This document shows positions 36,683-48,700 of a stretch of DNA of 64,000 bases, piece by piece (position 1 is the stretch's first letter; every line of letters starts with the position of its first letter). Both the position numbers and the translations under genes were made by a program. The notes beneath the pieces are model-generated. The model was not told where the DNA came from. It saw only the letters and a list, made by a program, of their open reading frames with translations, and made no database searches. The stretch spans positions 1,363,508-1,427,507 of the forward strand of contig NMRA01000033.1 of assembly GCA_002633005.1 (NCBI GenBank). Reading direction: 5' to 3'. Origin of the DNA: Phoronis australis. Taxonomy: Eukaryota > Phoronida > Phoronidae.

Positions 36683-37799
36683 GTAAGTGGAAAAACCAGT
36701 CAATGTTTAATTCATTGATCCAATAGCTCTATCAAATTATAACAAGTTTCACAACGCTTACACACAGTGTTTCGTATCTATGGTCAGCACAATGGAAGTA
36801 AACAGTGAAGAGAACACCGCCAAACTGGTTCGCGAAAATTAAAAATCAAAGCAGTTTACCGATTATGAAACGACTCTAATGAATGAACCAATTCTTTGTT
36901 AATCAAGCAAAAATCCATGAAGCAAGATATGCTTGAATAAGTGCCAACATTTGTTATCACACTTCTAATATCATTAATTCTTCTTGTAGTTCATAAAACG
37001 AAAATCCTTCAGAGTTCATAAAGTGATTTTATAGGTTATTATGTGGTCTCTTTAACTACGGATAATATATTTGAGTTTGGATTTTACAGTATAGAAGTAG
37101 CATTTGCTCCCATTGTTCTGTTTGATGGCGAATTACATACGTATTGACATGGGCTTTATTAGATTAAATAATTTCAACAAATAAAAATTCATAAATAAAA
37201 AAGTGACAAATGTCATGGCAACGGTGTCTAACACGCTCTTCGCTGTTCTAACAGTTTGAATATCACACCGGGTTCTATTTCTTCGAGGATATGTTCATGC
37301 TAGTTAGTTGTCGCTCATCGCTCTTTCGAAAACACTTGCAGTATAGGCACAGGGTACAGTCCGCTTCTGTTATATATTCGTCGAGGTAAATTCTTGGCTT
37401 ATCAGTGTTCTGTTGCTTTCCTAATTAGCAACGACTGGAGTTATTTTTGACTGTTTTGGAGTCGTATGTGGTCTAGTTAAAAACCAATTCAAACGAATTA
37501 CTGTTTAATGACTTGTTTTATTGTTTTGCCTCCTCAAGCAGATCCTACGTGTTGGCCTACTGATGAATTAACCAATACAAAAAATCATTGTTTGTAATCA
37601 ATTCACTTTGTTCAATTCATCGTGATTTATGTTTTACTGTGTTGTATATTCCACTACATTGCATGGGACTGCGTTCTCAGTTTGGGTAATCTTACTTTAA
37701 TGTATCTGCAGCCTTTCGAGGTCTGCCATTTGTAACCATTGCATTCGTTGTTTCAGAAATGCGTTTTGAATCTGAATACGAATTGAAAGTTCATGTGTC

Positions 37800-38051
37800 A
37801 TGCGCGCACCCAGCCTTAAATATAGAGAGCTCGAAGTCTTCGATATGCGGACTTTTTACTGAGAAATATCAACGAAGACTAAAAAAACCGGGGCCACTAG
37901 GTTCAGACCTGCCAATCGTGCATCCGCGCCAAATTCCTTTGGACTGCGGACTTTTGTCTCGTTTACTCGGTCTTTTTGTTTCACTGAAGCGGACCTTTTT
38001 GCCAACTTCGCTAAATTGGGGGGTTTGCTCGAGCCCCCTGGATGCGCCCAT
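37800..38051 (+). mobile_element. MITE family 1, copy D
   Basis: It runs from ATGCGCGCACCCAGCC to the imperfect right terminus TGGATGCGCCCAT. It is a near full-length copy with the shared GACTTTTGTCTCGTTTACTC and GCGGACCTTTTTGCC blocks. It lies 62 bp before the acceptor of the first common exon. An acceptor-like site at 37756 with a short open stretch precedes it, so an exon may have been disrupted here. Confidence 0.8.
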
Positions 38052-38113
38052 TTGTGAAAGCAATTAGATGGTGATCTGCGTTGGTTTCATTTTTATGCCG
38101 CTTTTTGTTGTAG

Positions 38114-38283
38114 TTCAAGGCCAGAGAAGAGAAGTTCTATTGCAGACGAAAAACTACAGAAACTATCTACCAATGGATCGCTTGTTGCTTCAAACAGACA
38201 CAAGGAGGAGAGGTCGAGAAGAAAAAACACAGAAAAACGGAAGAGTGGGTACCAATCATTGCCCCCACCCAAACGTCAGACAG
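38114..38283 (+). CDS. common exon 1 of the plus-strand gene
   Basis: Acceptor TTTTTGTTGTAG, donor CAG|GTATAT, entered in phase 2 (one base T completes the codon) and left in phase 1. It reads SRPEKRSSIADEKLQKLSTN and ends SLPPPKRQT. It is rich in Arg, Lys and Ser. Confidence 0.8.
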
Positions 38284-39715
38284 GTATATTCTCCTTTAGA
38301 CGATGACCGCCAGATATGTAAGATTCCCACTGAAACCGCGGCAACTGTGTGAACTTGCGCAAACAAAATGCTGAGATACAGCGGGTACGTGCGTTAGTCG
38401 GCAGAGATGCCGTTCTTGCCATTACGATGTAGGTCTATTATAGTATAGTTTTCAGTCATTCTTTCTGTTCCTGCTTTGAACTTGAACGTAAAATATTACA
38501 AGTGGTCCCAAAATGAGTGGGCCTCTTTCCGTTTACAAAATGTTGTTTCTGTACCGGCAATATGCGTAGGCACTTTCTTTACACTTCGCCTTCTTTGCAG
38601 AAGTGGAAGATTCTCGCCAAGTGTCGTCTGCTCCAACAGACAAGCAGGCGGATGAGCCCGCTGCACGCGCTCTACCCAAACTAAACACACTGGTTAAAGG
38701 GAAATACGAAATTCAGTATGACCGCACTCTGCGAACGAAGCAACCCACTCAGGCTAGCACTAAACGTAAGTAGTTAGAACACGTTATGAATAATCTTCGT
38801 ATCAACACAAATTAGCCCCTACTCTGGTCTGGAAGCAATAACTCTTTAATTGCAGGTGAATGATACACGAACTTTAAATGCGATAAGTTATTGCCACAGC
38901 AAATTGAAGGATGTTTTGTGCTGTTATAAAGCAATACCTACCTAGTGAATGTTTTTCAGTGGACAACGGTTCGTATTTTAACTAAGATGTTTATCGTTAT
39001 TATGAACAGACGTGTGAAAGTTAAGTTGCCATTGACCACGCAACAATTTAAAATACATCGTCATTCAGGCTAAACCCGACACCAAGGGGTGCTTTTCAGT
39101 CACATTATTCGTCAGCTGACTACGTTTAGAAGGGTGTGATAGGCGCAGGATGTGTTATGCAGTTTTAACGTCTGCCGACACTCTTTTAATGGAAAAGACT
39201 TATACACACATAGTTTCATATTGCTTAATAACAGAGGAAACGGTTAAGCTAGTTTTTGTTGTTTTTAACCGGGCATGTTTAATTCATTGCAGCGCCCAGT
39301 CAACCGAAGACATCTTCATCTAAGCACATCGCTGACCCTGAGCTGGGGACCGCCTGGGCCACAAGCCGTGCCAAGGATCAACCGGCCTCGCAGATACCAG
39401 CAAGGTATGACACTGAAAACCAAGCAGCTCTTGTCTGTTGGTGTGGTCTAAATACACAACTTAAGTTTGGCTATTTCCATAGATATTTCGTTTCTATGGC
39501 ATTTTTTCAAACACATGAACGAATGTCTAATGTCACACTTTAGTCTCAAAGATAGTGACCGAGCTGAATTCACGGCGAGATTACGGTGTATCATATAGTT
39601 TGCATTGAGGTGCTTTCTTCTCTTCCTTTTTCTTGTGATCATTAGCATTGTTATTGTTGTTGTTGTTGTTGTTGTTGTTGCAGTTGTTATTGTTGTTGCT
39701 GTTGTTGTTGTTGTT

Positions 39716-39771
<56 letters not shown>

Positions 39772-42700
39772 ATACTTACTTCGAAACTGTTTTGATATTA
39801 ACTGTGAGATCTTCACAGTGCAAAAATGTCTAAAAAAACTACAAATTGTTTCTGAGATAATTATTAATATCGAGCGAACTTCCACAAAATATTATAAACA
39901 CGGCTGGGAAATTTCATTTAATTTTTGTTTGTGTTTGTATTGAACAGCAAAGAACTGCGAAACGCAGGAGCGGTGTCTCAGGCAAACGGAACAATAAACA
40001 AAAAGATGCCATCCTGCTCACGGAGCGACAATGACCGAACTGCCGAAAAATCATCATCGCCCACAAAGACAAAATCGACCACAGAATCGACGCCGCCTAC
40101 GAAATCAGCAACTCAGTCAAAAAGCGATGATAAATTACAACAGGATTTAAAGCAATCTCCTGCGCAATCTTCATCAAAAAATGGTGCTTCAGTGATCGTA
40201 AATGGTGACCAACCAAAACTTGACTCGAAGAAGAGAACGTCATTTTTACTCAGTGCTAATACCCATAAAGAGTATGATGGGAAATTCAACGGCAATAATA
40301 CGAATGTGCAGAAGAAAAGTTCGGTGACTAAGCGGAGTAATACATTTAACTATAATCCCAAACCGCGTGCAAGTACGCCACGTTCGAAAGAAAGCGATCA
40401 TAATAACAACAACGTGAACAAATCTAATATTAATAAGAACAGAAGTCGGACATTTTCTGAAATGCCTTCGAACCACCGCTCCAATACAAAGGCCAGTTTG
40501 CAATCTCGAGTGGCACCTTACGACAGCTTATCTCTGTCTGGAGAAAATCCGTACACGTCTGAAATTCAGAACGTAATAGACAAACTGAAGAAGAAAGTAT
40601 CGGAAAATAAAAACAATAAGAGTAAAAATGTCGACGAAAAAACGAAAAACATCCCTCCTTGGCACCGGAAAGAATACATTTTAAGCAAAAACGAAACAAG
40701 GACGTATCGCAATATTCACGCAGTTTATGGAGCAGCGAACAAAAACTTGCGCTTAAAGCGACAGAAGACATTTCTTGACAAACTCGAACAAGTTCAGTTG
40801 GAAGACGCGAAACGTCACAACGAGGAACTCCGCAAAAAGGAACTGCGGAAAGTAGAATCTAAAACAATACAACAAAAACAACTGAAACGTGCCAGGCAAA
40901 GATTTGAAGATGAACGGACTAAGAGGTTTAAAACGCAATGGGTAACGTCCAAAGTACTTGAGTACGAAAAAATGAATCGATTTCAATACGGATTACCAGA
41001 AGATCTCAACGATGAGACACAGTATGAGTCTAAGCTCAAGAGAAGGAAATCATCCTTGAAACCATTCAAATCTGCCGCCAATCGAGTGAAAAATATGAAA
41101 AAATTCAGTGCCATGTTCGCAGAATTGTCAGCACCCAGATGGGATCCTAATGCCAAACCTCCAAAGATGGACGGCATCGATACTGTGGAATTGGATACCG
41201 TCGTAGGGTCAGGTATGCAAGAAAAGTTTCCTGTGAATAATACCATTGAAGATCATATGTTTATGATGTCAAATGCTTTCCAAAATGTTCGCTTCTAAGA
41301 TTTTAGTTTAGTCGGAAAATTGAGAAGTTGGTATTAACATTTGGATAGAAGGAATTCTTGATCTGTTTAAAGCCTAAGACGATGGGTGAGATTTGTGTGT
41401 CAAAAGCTCCCAATCAGATTATACCTTTTAAGGAGGGTGAAAACACTGAAATTAGTGTTTTTGAGAATTTCTGAATTTTTATATTGTATAAATGATTGTT
41501 TATTTACGTGTTTGTGACAAAATGAACTTGACATGAAAAGTGCATAGATGTCATTTTAACTACATCTCTGAAAATTCCTTTCCCTATAGGGTTCCTCAAC
41601 AGGCTTGAATGATAGCTCACAGTAGGAATCTGGGAGCTTAGACCACAAATTGGCCAATTATAACACCAAACACAAAGCCTTTGTGTCAAAATGCCCAACA
41701 GACCAATCAGACATTGGATTTGGGTCTGAGAAGCATTCAAATCAGGAGCGCCGAATTTTGATAATCTTTGCCATAGACATCTTGTCCACTAAAAAGGCAA
41801 AGACCATAGACATCTTGTGATGTCTATGGTCTTTGCCTTTTTAGTGGACTTTTATCTCGTTTTCTACTTTTTTGGAGTTTTTGTTTCTCTGGGACCGACC
41901 TTTTTGCCCACTTCGCCACATGGGGGCGGGGCACCTGGGTGCGCGCATGCATATGTTGCAATACACCAACTGAAAAGATGGTTATTTTGCAATAATGTGC
42001 CATCTGGTGTCTTTTTACCATTTTCAGTAAAACTGGAGCACTATATGTACAGATTTTCTATGAAAGCTGACCAAAAGTAGCACATGATAACTGCAAAAAA
42101 CTTTAAAGACGTTTATCTCAGTTCAATATTTCACAGTAGTGGCACAACGCTCAAGTTTATTTCTCAGCTCAATTTTTGCTGAATAAAAACAATTGAAATC
42201 TAATACAAATGAACTTCAGGGATTTTATTTAAATTGATTTTAACTTGCGCTATTTTGATATGAAGTTGGAATTTTAACTAAATATTGTGTATTTGACAAA
42301 TCTCAAAAACAAAGTACAGAAAACAGTTTTTTGATAATGTCTTTATGGTCCCAATTGTGTATTGGAGACTTAAATAAAACTATTGGAAGATTTTGAAATC
42401 TGTGACAGCATTTTTTGGAAAAGCTATCAAGAAAAAATGAGCTTTGTGGGAAAATTTAAATATGTTTTTTATTAAAAAAACTGGTCACTCAAAAACAAAT
42501 TTCTTTGCTTTTTCTCAAGTTTTTGGTCATATTAAAGTTTACACATTTTAAAGAGGAACATAGAAAAACAAACAGTGCATCTACCTCCCTTAAAAGGATA
42601 CTAAACCTTGTTTTCGTGATTTCAATCTGCCAGGTGCTAATGCATTAATGACGTCACACATCAGTGATAAAAGCAGAATTCAAGTAAAAATTCATAATCA

Positions 42701-43959
42701 CTGAGTCACGAATTAGACAATATGGTTCTTGGTGGGTGGTTTTCTCTACAGTTGTTGAGTAACTCGCCTAAAGCTTACGTCACGCAGCAGACTTTGTAAA
42801 GTGAGTTTACAAATTTTGCTGCAGACCTTTGAGGGTTGTGGAGGGTAACAAAGCATTTTTTTGTTTCAGAGTAATGGATGGGAAAGTTGTTTTCAATATC
42901 TGCCAATAGACCCAAAAAGGGTTTGGTATCCTTTTAAGCTTTAGTTGTGAAATGCGCCATTATAATAACTGTCAATCACTCGCATTTCAGGAAAGACGGT
43001 CTCGAAAAAGGTGTCGGTGGCTCAAATTCTCAGCGATGCGAAAGCTACTCTTGCAGTTCCAAGTAAAGGTTAGTTCGTTCGTTTTATGTCGAACTAGATT
43101 CCGCCTGTGCTTTTTACAGATATTGTCGAAGCAGTTCACTCGCCGTACAGTCAGTCAAGAAATGAATAAATGCTTCCGGATCGTATTTAGAGTCAGACTG
43201 GCATCAGCTAATCATGGTCACTAAATGCAAAGTTTGGCATGGCGTTCAGCGAGTGCCTAAGGAAGAAATTAAAAAATCGGCTTATATTATCGAATTCGGT
43301 TTAGTGTTGATTTAGTGATAAAATGAGTCGCGGCTGTTGGCATCATGCACTAAAATGAACGACAGCGATTTATGCTAACGAACATACACAAGTGTGGTTT
43401 AAGGAATCTGAGAACGCTAGTCAAAGCCAGTGTTATCTTGTTACTTGTTTCAGTGAAAATTTGCTACCGACTGACAAAAATGTATTGAGCAGTTTTTTTT
43501 TCTCCGGGATATCTCTTTTATGACATCGTTACTTATTTATTTTGTTCTATTTAGTCGTTCGCTACAGTTGTCTGTGTTCCTAAGTCACGCTGTGAGTTAT
43601 TTTTTCATTATGTCGCTTATTATGCTTTACGCGAGTACAGTCAAAAATGGGTCAGTCGAGCCGAAACCAAGCATACACGGAATTGGCTTTTGTATATCAT
43701 AATCTGAACGCCCCTCTCCACCTTCTGGTGAAACCCGTCTTCATACTCAGTGCACAGTATAACTGAAAACCCGTTTTTCGCTACTTTTGCAGATACTATT
43801 GACAACGGCGACAGCATCAGCATTAGCAACACGGACTTGAGTCATTTGGATTTAGATTCACTCGACATTGATGATGACGGGGATGAGGACGAAGACATCT
43901 TTGAGAGGGCCAGAAAGAAATACGGCTTAGACCTTAGCGACGATGACGACGATCCATAG
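38114..43959 (+). CDS. unrecognised basic, Ser/Lys-rich protein with acidic tail (common exons)
   Basis: Six exons join without phase conflict: 38114-38283, 38601-38765, 39293-39404, 39948-41212, 42991-43068 and 43793-43959 (1,957 nt). The encoded 651 residues have no ATG in the first three exons, so translation must start in an upstream exon ending in phase 2. Order: an Arg/Lys/Ser-rich N-terminal third likely disordered; a long charged, probably helical or coiled segment in exon 39948 (LRLKRQKTFLDKLEQVQLED to RFEDERTKRFK); a conserved-looking SKKVSVAQILSDAK motif; and an acidic end DIFERARKKYGLDLSDDDDDP. I do not recognise the family. Cytoskeletal, centrosomal or nuclear scaffold roles are all possible. 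Evidence for a real gene is the consistent splice sites and phases and the poly(A) signal downstream. Confidence 0.85.
38601..38765 (+). CDS. common exon 2 of the plus-strand gene
   Basis: Acceptor TTCTTTGCAG, donor AAC|GTAAGT, phase 1 in and phase 1 out. It reads EVEDSRQVSSAPTDKQ to KGKYEIQYDRTLRTKQ. Confidence 0.85.
39293..39404 (+). CDS. common exon 3 of the plus-strand gene
   Basis: Acceptor TTCATTGCAG, donor CAAG|GTATGA, phase 1 in and phase 2 out. It reads PPSQPKTSSSKHIADPELGT and ends PASQIPA. Confidence 0.85.
39648..39770. repeat. (GTT)n trinucleotide repeat in intron 3
   Basis: About 40 near-perfect TTG units with a few interruptions, lying between common exons 3 and 4. Frames across it read as poly-Leu and are not coding. 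Confidence 0.95.
39948..41212 (+). CDS. common exon 4, the main coding exon
   Basis: Acceptor TATTGAACAG, donor TCAG|GTATGC, 421 full codons, phase 2 in and phase 1 out. The first half is Ser/Thr/Asn/Lys rich and probably disordered. The second half has NPYTSEIQNVIDKLKKKVSE, PPWHRKEYILSKNETRTYRN, then a heptad-like charged stretch and KNMKKFSAMFAELSAPRWDP. A frame of 421 codons with good splice sites is unlikely by chance. Confidence 0.9.
41784..41948 (+). mobile_element. MITE family 1, half copy E starting with a 31-bp hairpin
   Basis: Arms 41784-41814 and 41819-41849 are perfect inverted repeats around a TTGT loop. The right arm runs straight into family 1 sequence (TTTTTAGTGGACTTTTATCTC) and ends in GGGTGCGCGCAT. 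It looks like a 5'-truncated copy whose break was repaired by fold-back copying. Confidence 0.7.
42991..43068 (+). CDS. common exon 5 of the plus-strand gene
   Basis: Acceptor CGCATTTCAG, donor AAAG|GTTAGT, phase 1 in and phase 1 out. It reads GKTVSKKVSVAQILSDAKAT and ends LAVPSK. Confidence 0.8.
43793..43959 (+). CDS. common exon 6, terminal, acidic tail
   Basis: Acceptor CTACTTTTGCAG, phase 1 in. It reads TIDNGDSISISNTDLSHLDL, then an Asp/Glu-rich run, then DIFERARKKYGLDLSDDDDD and P, and stops at TAG 43957-43959. The 3' UTR follows to about 44,900. Confidence 0.9.
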
Positions 43960-44874
43960 AACAAGCCCACATCAAGAGGCTGTCGAGACTGAGTTGAAGA
44001 GAAAGGAATTAACTTGTCCTATATGCTAGTCAACTCAGGATTCGAATTTCGGCCTTCCGAGGGAGAGTACGCTCTGTGTTATGCAGCCCCCTTTCCTTGA
44101 CAACACCCACACAGCGTGTTTTTGTTGAACTGGGGCATTACAGATGCCTAGGAGCGGGTATTAGCAAATTCTTCTTGATGGCTGCAGGCCTATGAAATCT
44201 CTCAGAGGTTTTTCTTCTATTAAACTTTCGTGAGGACGATTTGTTCTGAGCAGAGAGCAACCAGGCTGCAGCAGTTTTTGAGGGTTAATACAGGGTTGAA
44301 ATATCATTTTTGCGCAATGTATCGGGAATGCAACTTGCTTATTAATTCTTTACCAAGCAACAATGAAGATGTCTAGTCATTAAACAACACACTGTTCATA
44401 TACCTCCTTTTGCTGATAGACTGGTACAAGCTGTGTAGTTGGAAATCCAAACATTGGGTGTATATCATACATGTATAACTATTGCGAGTGATCATATGCT
44501 TTAGGTGCTAATTTTGTTGTCTGATTTTGAATTTTAAGTTTTTATAGTGCTGTTTTCAGCAATTGTATGTGAAGAGACAGGATGAAGCAGCAATGTTGTG
44601 GTTTCAAAAATGTCGCCTGATTTTGTTTTTGTTTTAATGTGACGGGTTCATTTTGAATATCCAGATTCTTAAAGTAAATGTTAAAATGTCCTCTAGCGTT
44701 TCACGCCCAATGCAAATTACAGTCATAGTGATTTCATTCGGCCTGCACCTACTAATTTCAAAATTCTAACAAGAATCAGTTTCACGTCTACCAAGTCCTG
44801 AAGATAGGTGAAGCGACATTTCTGAACAAATTTAACATGTGAATAGCCTCTTGTAGTGCCAAAAGATAAATGAT

Positions 44875-44880
44875 AATAAA
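44875..44880 (+). terminator. poly(A) signal AATAAA of the plus-strand gene
   Basis: AATAAA lies 916 bases after the stop codon, followed within about 15 bases by a T-rich stretch (TTTTTTTTTGC). This is the clearest cleavage signal downstream of the terminal exon. Confidence 0.6.
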
Positions 44881-45085
44881 ATATTACCAATTTTTTTTTG
44901 CTTTTACTTCGTGTTTAGACAGTGCACATTTAAGTCATGACACAACCATGCCAACGAGTGAAACAACGAACATTTATGTAACTATTTTATTCTCCTTAGT
45001 GAAGCCTTAAACAAAATGGAGATAAATGGAATTTCTAACACAGGTACAGCCTTCCAGTTCGGAGGCTGAAACAGTAATGATTTGA

Positions 45086-45664
45086 TCAAATATAGATCTG
45101 GAAAAGTTGGCCGGGATATCGCCACGCATTGCGTGTAAAGCACGTGATCTCACTAGCTTCGATACATTGGTCACATCAAGCTCCGACGACAAACCGACAA
45201 GTTTGCGGCAGAAAAATCGTCATATGGGCCAAGAGTCGGGCGATTATCGTAAGATTATCTGGAACACCGGCAAGGTGACGACGCCAAAAATACCGAAACG
45301 CTACTACAGATCCGATGAGAAATCGCCCGATCTTGCTGGACATTACTGTCTAGCTGGGTTTCAAAATAGTACTCAATCGGTGGGTTCAGCCAACCATCAA
45401 TCGATATGTGACCAAGTCACTACTGGTAATACTGAACGCGCATCGGGTTTACATCTCCAAAAGAAAATGAAAAGTCTACCTATAGTCTACCTACCGGTAT
45501 ACATTATTTTTGAGTTCGTTGAGCAGTCATCCACAAGATCCAAAGCGCAAAAAACATTTCCAATTGTAAAAAATGAAGTGAAAGGAACTCGAGGCTCGCT
45601 TTTACTAACGGATCTCACTAAGGTTGCAACAACAAGCCCGTGCTTTTTGTTCCAAAATGGGTAA
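45086..45664 (+). CDS. open frame of uncertain status
   Basis: A 192-codon frame follows TGA at 45083 and contains SNIDLEKLAGISPRIACKAR, then SSSDDKPTSLRQKNRHMGQE and RYYRSDEKSPDLAGHYC. The first in-frame ATG is 45224. The composition of the first 120 codons looks protein-like. No family is recognised, the acceptor upstream is poor, and it lies beyond the poly(A) signal of the neighbouring gene. It may be a small unspliced gene, a decayed retrocopy or chance. Confidence 0.25.
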   Translation, partial: SNIDLEKLAGISPRIACKARDLTSFDTLVTSSSDDKPTSLRQKNRHMGQESGDYRKIIWNTGKVTTPKIPKRYYRSDEKSPDLAGHYCLAGFQNSTQSVGSANHQSICDQVTTGNTERASGLHLQKKMKSLPIVYLPVYIIFEFVEQSSTRSKAQKTFPIVKNEVKGTRGSLLLTDLTKVATTSPCFLFQNG

Positions 45665-45678
45665 TGGTGGGATGTACA

Positions 45679-45754
45679 GTGCCCGAATTTTGAGAACCAG
45701 TTTCTCCACTGAATAATGGGTATCAATTGAAACTGGTTCTCAAAATATGGGCAC
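45679..45754. repeat. 25-bp inverted repeat (hairpin)
   Basis: GTGCCCGAATTTTGAGAACC at 45679 pairs with GGTTCTCAAAATATGGGCAC ending at 45754. There are two mismatches in 25, and the loop is 26 nt. Confidence 0.7.
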
Positions 45755-48700
45755 TTAAATCCAACTACTGACTCAAAACGTTTTGGTTTAGATCACTTAC
45801 CGTTATAAAATTGATCTTATCTTTTTCCTTGCTCAGTTTAGAAGTGACCTTTGTCCCAAGCAAGAACTGACAGCTCATTATTTTTTCAGATCAATCTCGT
45901 AAAATTTCAGGTCAGCACTTTAATGAGCTTGTCTCTTAAACAATAACAAACTGTCATTTTTTTCGAAGCTCTGAATCACTTCTAATGGAACAATTTCAGA
46001 CCAATTTCATAACAGTAAGTAGCTTAAATACAAACATATTTTGCAGAAAGTAGAGGTATAATTCGCTACGACAGGTGGCACTATGCTCACTAAAGAAGCT
46101 TTCTGTAGATGTTTACACAATGTACAACTGCCATAAGAACTGACAAGAACTTGGTGGGACGTTTCGTGTCACTAACTAAAATTTCACAGACACTTCAACC
46201 ATACATACAAAAATATAGAACAATCTGAAGACCGCTATCACACAAGCCAAAGTGTATAGCCTGAAAACACATAACACTGTAACTATGGTGCATGCCTGCG
46301 TATCTAGGAAAACATCCCAATATCCGAAATGATTTGCATTTTTTTCCTACAAAAGTCTTTTGCACATAGGCGCATGGCTTCATATATGAGCTGTTTATAT
46401 ATGTGAAAGTCTTAAATTTAATGTTTTTTGTGCCTTTTGGTCATGCTATGTAGGTTTCAAAACTGTAAAATTAGATCACCTTAAATTGAAAACACATATT
46501 GTTAGGTAAGTGATAAGCCAGACTTGAAGAAGTTTTTTAAATAGATGTTTTCGTTTTAATCAAGCCTTTGGCATAAAGACACTCCTGTTTAAATTTCGGA
46601 AAAACAGAAACGCAGCTTCCCATACATGCAAATGGGCCTAAATGCATACACATACCCTAAGCAAAATCCAGAGCAGCGGAAACACCAAGGAGTCATGTTT
46701 ACAGTCCCATTCGTCAATACAAACGAGGATAAATAGCACAAATCTTAACATTGGAATGTATAACATCCTGAAAATGTGAATCTGCATAAACGCTATCAAA
46801 TAAACTTGTTGCATAGTCATACATATATATCAATGTTGTATCAATAATATAACTATTTTCAAACATAACAATTCATTTTACACCATTAAAGAAAACATGG
46901 ATACGGACATTTCCAGCATTTCAGAAAAGTTTACTTTTACCAACAGCACAGCCATCTAACAGAAGACCTATATCCAAATCATGGTATTTTCAGTCTGGAC
47001 ATGGTAAGGTTTTGAAGGTTACTCCAACAGGACCTACCATAGAGGCCAAGGATCATAAGTTAGTAAAAGCCAAAGGTTTAACAGTGAAGGACCAGAGCGA
47101 ATCATGAAATAATTTCACTTCAATGAAACTGATTATATAAAAACAGTGTAAAGCTGTATTTTATGTTCAGTCCTGATGAAATTATAAGAAAAATAACAAT
47201 TTTGGTTGAATTCCTTTTTGGTCATTAATGATTAGAAATAACTTTATACTGAGTACTACCCCATGTGTGTCAAGGTAATAATGATATTACTGATGCAGAT
47301 CTCAATTAGCTTTGAGGTCAATATATGAAAAGTATCATACAAAGAGCACATTAAAAATACTAACATTCAAAGCCTCAGGTGACAGTACAAAATTCAGAGA
47401 GATTTCAATCATGTTAAATCATGCCCAACACTGTTAATGAAACTCATTCTAAAAGCACCCATGGATCACAGATCCCACAGACCTATGGCAAGTCAAACAC
47501 ACCTCACTGCTACTAATCTATTATGGCAAAATTCAACTCATAGCAACACATACACACAATAACTCCATTAACTGATAGACATTAACATTCATACAGGTGT
47601 ATTATTAAATGTAAAAAAATTATAAATTACAAAACCCCCGAAATTTTGTGATCTGTAATTTTTTCCAACAATGAACAGTTTCCGACCAGGGTAAAAATTT
47701 CACGGGCACTGGTAAGCATCCGGAGAAGACACTTCCTTATCGAAGCCTGTTCTTAAATCAAAACCTCAAGAACATGAAGGGCCTAATATTCTCCATGTTT
47801 CATAATTAAGGACATGACAATGAACTTTAAGGAATTTCTTTCCAGTATCTGAAATTAAGGAAATTCACCATTATATAATAACACCCAAGGAACGGCTCAA
47901 ATGAAAAATCCAATTTACAGAAATAATTCAAATTCTAAAATACTTTGCAGACTAGTTACTGCCTCCAAGCCCAAAATGTCATCTGTGCCTGGCAATTCAT
48001 TATATAGGACGACCACTTCAACCCATGCACAACATCTGAGTCAGCAGACCTCTGCCTCACTTCATTGCAAGCAGACCATAACAGTTTACTACACTTTTTT
48101 TCGCAAGCCTAATTCATGCTGTTACACAGCCTAAAAACATATGTGACCAAACTGTTTTCATAACAGGAACAAAACTAAATACCAGGCCTACAGTATACAA
48201 ACCACACGAACCCAAACTGTGCTAAGCATTTTCAAGATAAATACTAGTCACCCATGACAAAAATTAACACGTTATTGGCTACAATTTTCATAACAATCCT
48301 TTCAGCAGAGCTGAATGAGTCTGATAACAGTTTCACATAATACAACCAAGATGTACAGTTAGTTGTGGCTATAACTAATAACCATTCAATGATCAATCAA
48401 CCAATGCATCAATGATTAGTATTCAGTAAAGTAAATAGTTGGCATGTACTGTAGTTACAAAGACATTACGTGGAGTTTCCATTTACAGATATTACGGTAA
48501 AAATATTCCAATCTGGGACACTGTCTAGAATTTGGGACGCGGAAACTCCCGCAAAAATCGAGTTTTCTTTATTCTGGAATACGGGACAAGGGCGATTTTG
48601 GCATTCATCGTATTTCTCAGATTTCAGACGATGTGTTTTCAATCTACAGAGAGGATACTTTTGTTGTCTTTCCCACGATTCTTGAATGTGGGAAGGCCTA

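Noticed and set aside
39648-39833. Poly-leucine open frame
   Set aside because: It is the translation of the (GTT)n repeat.
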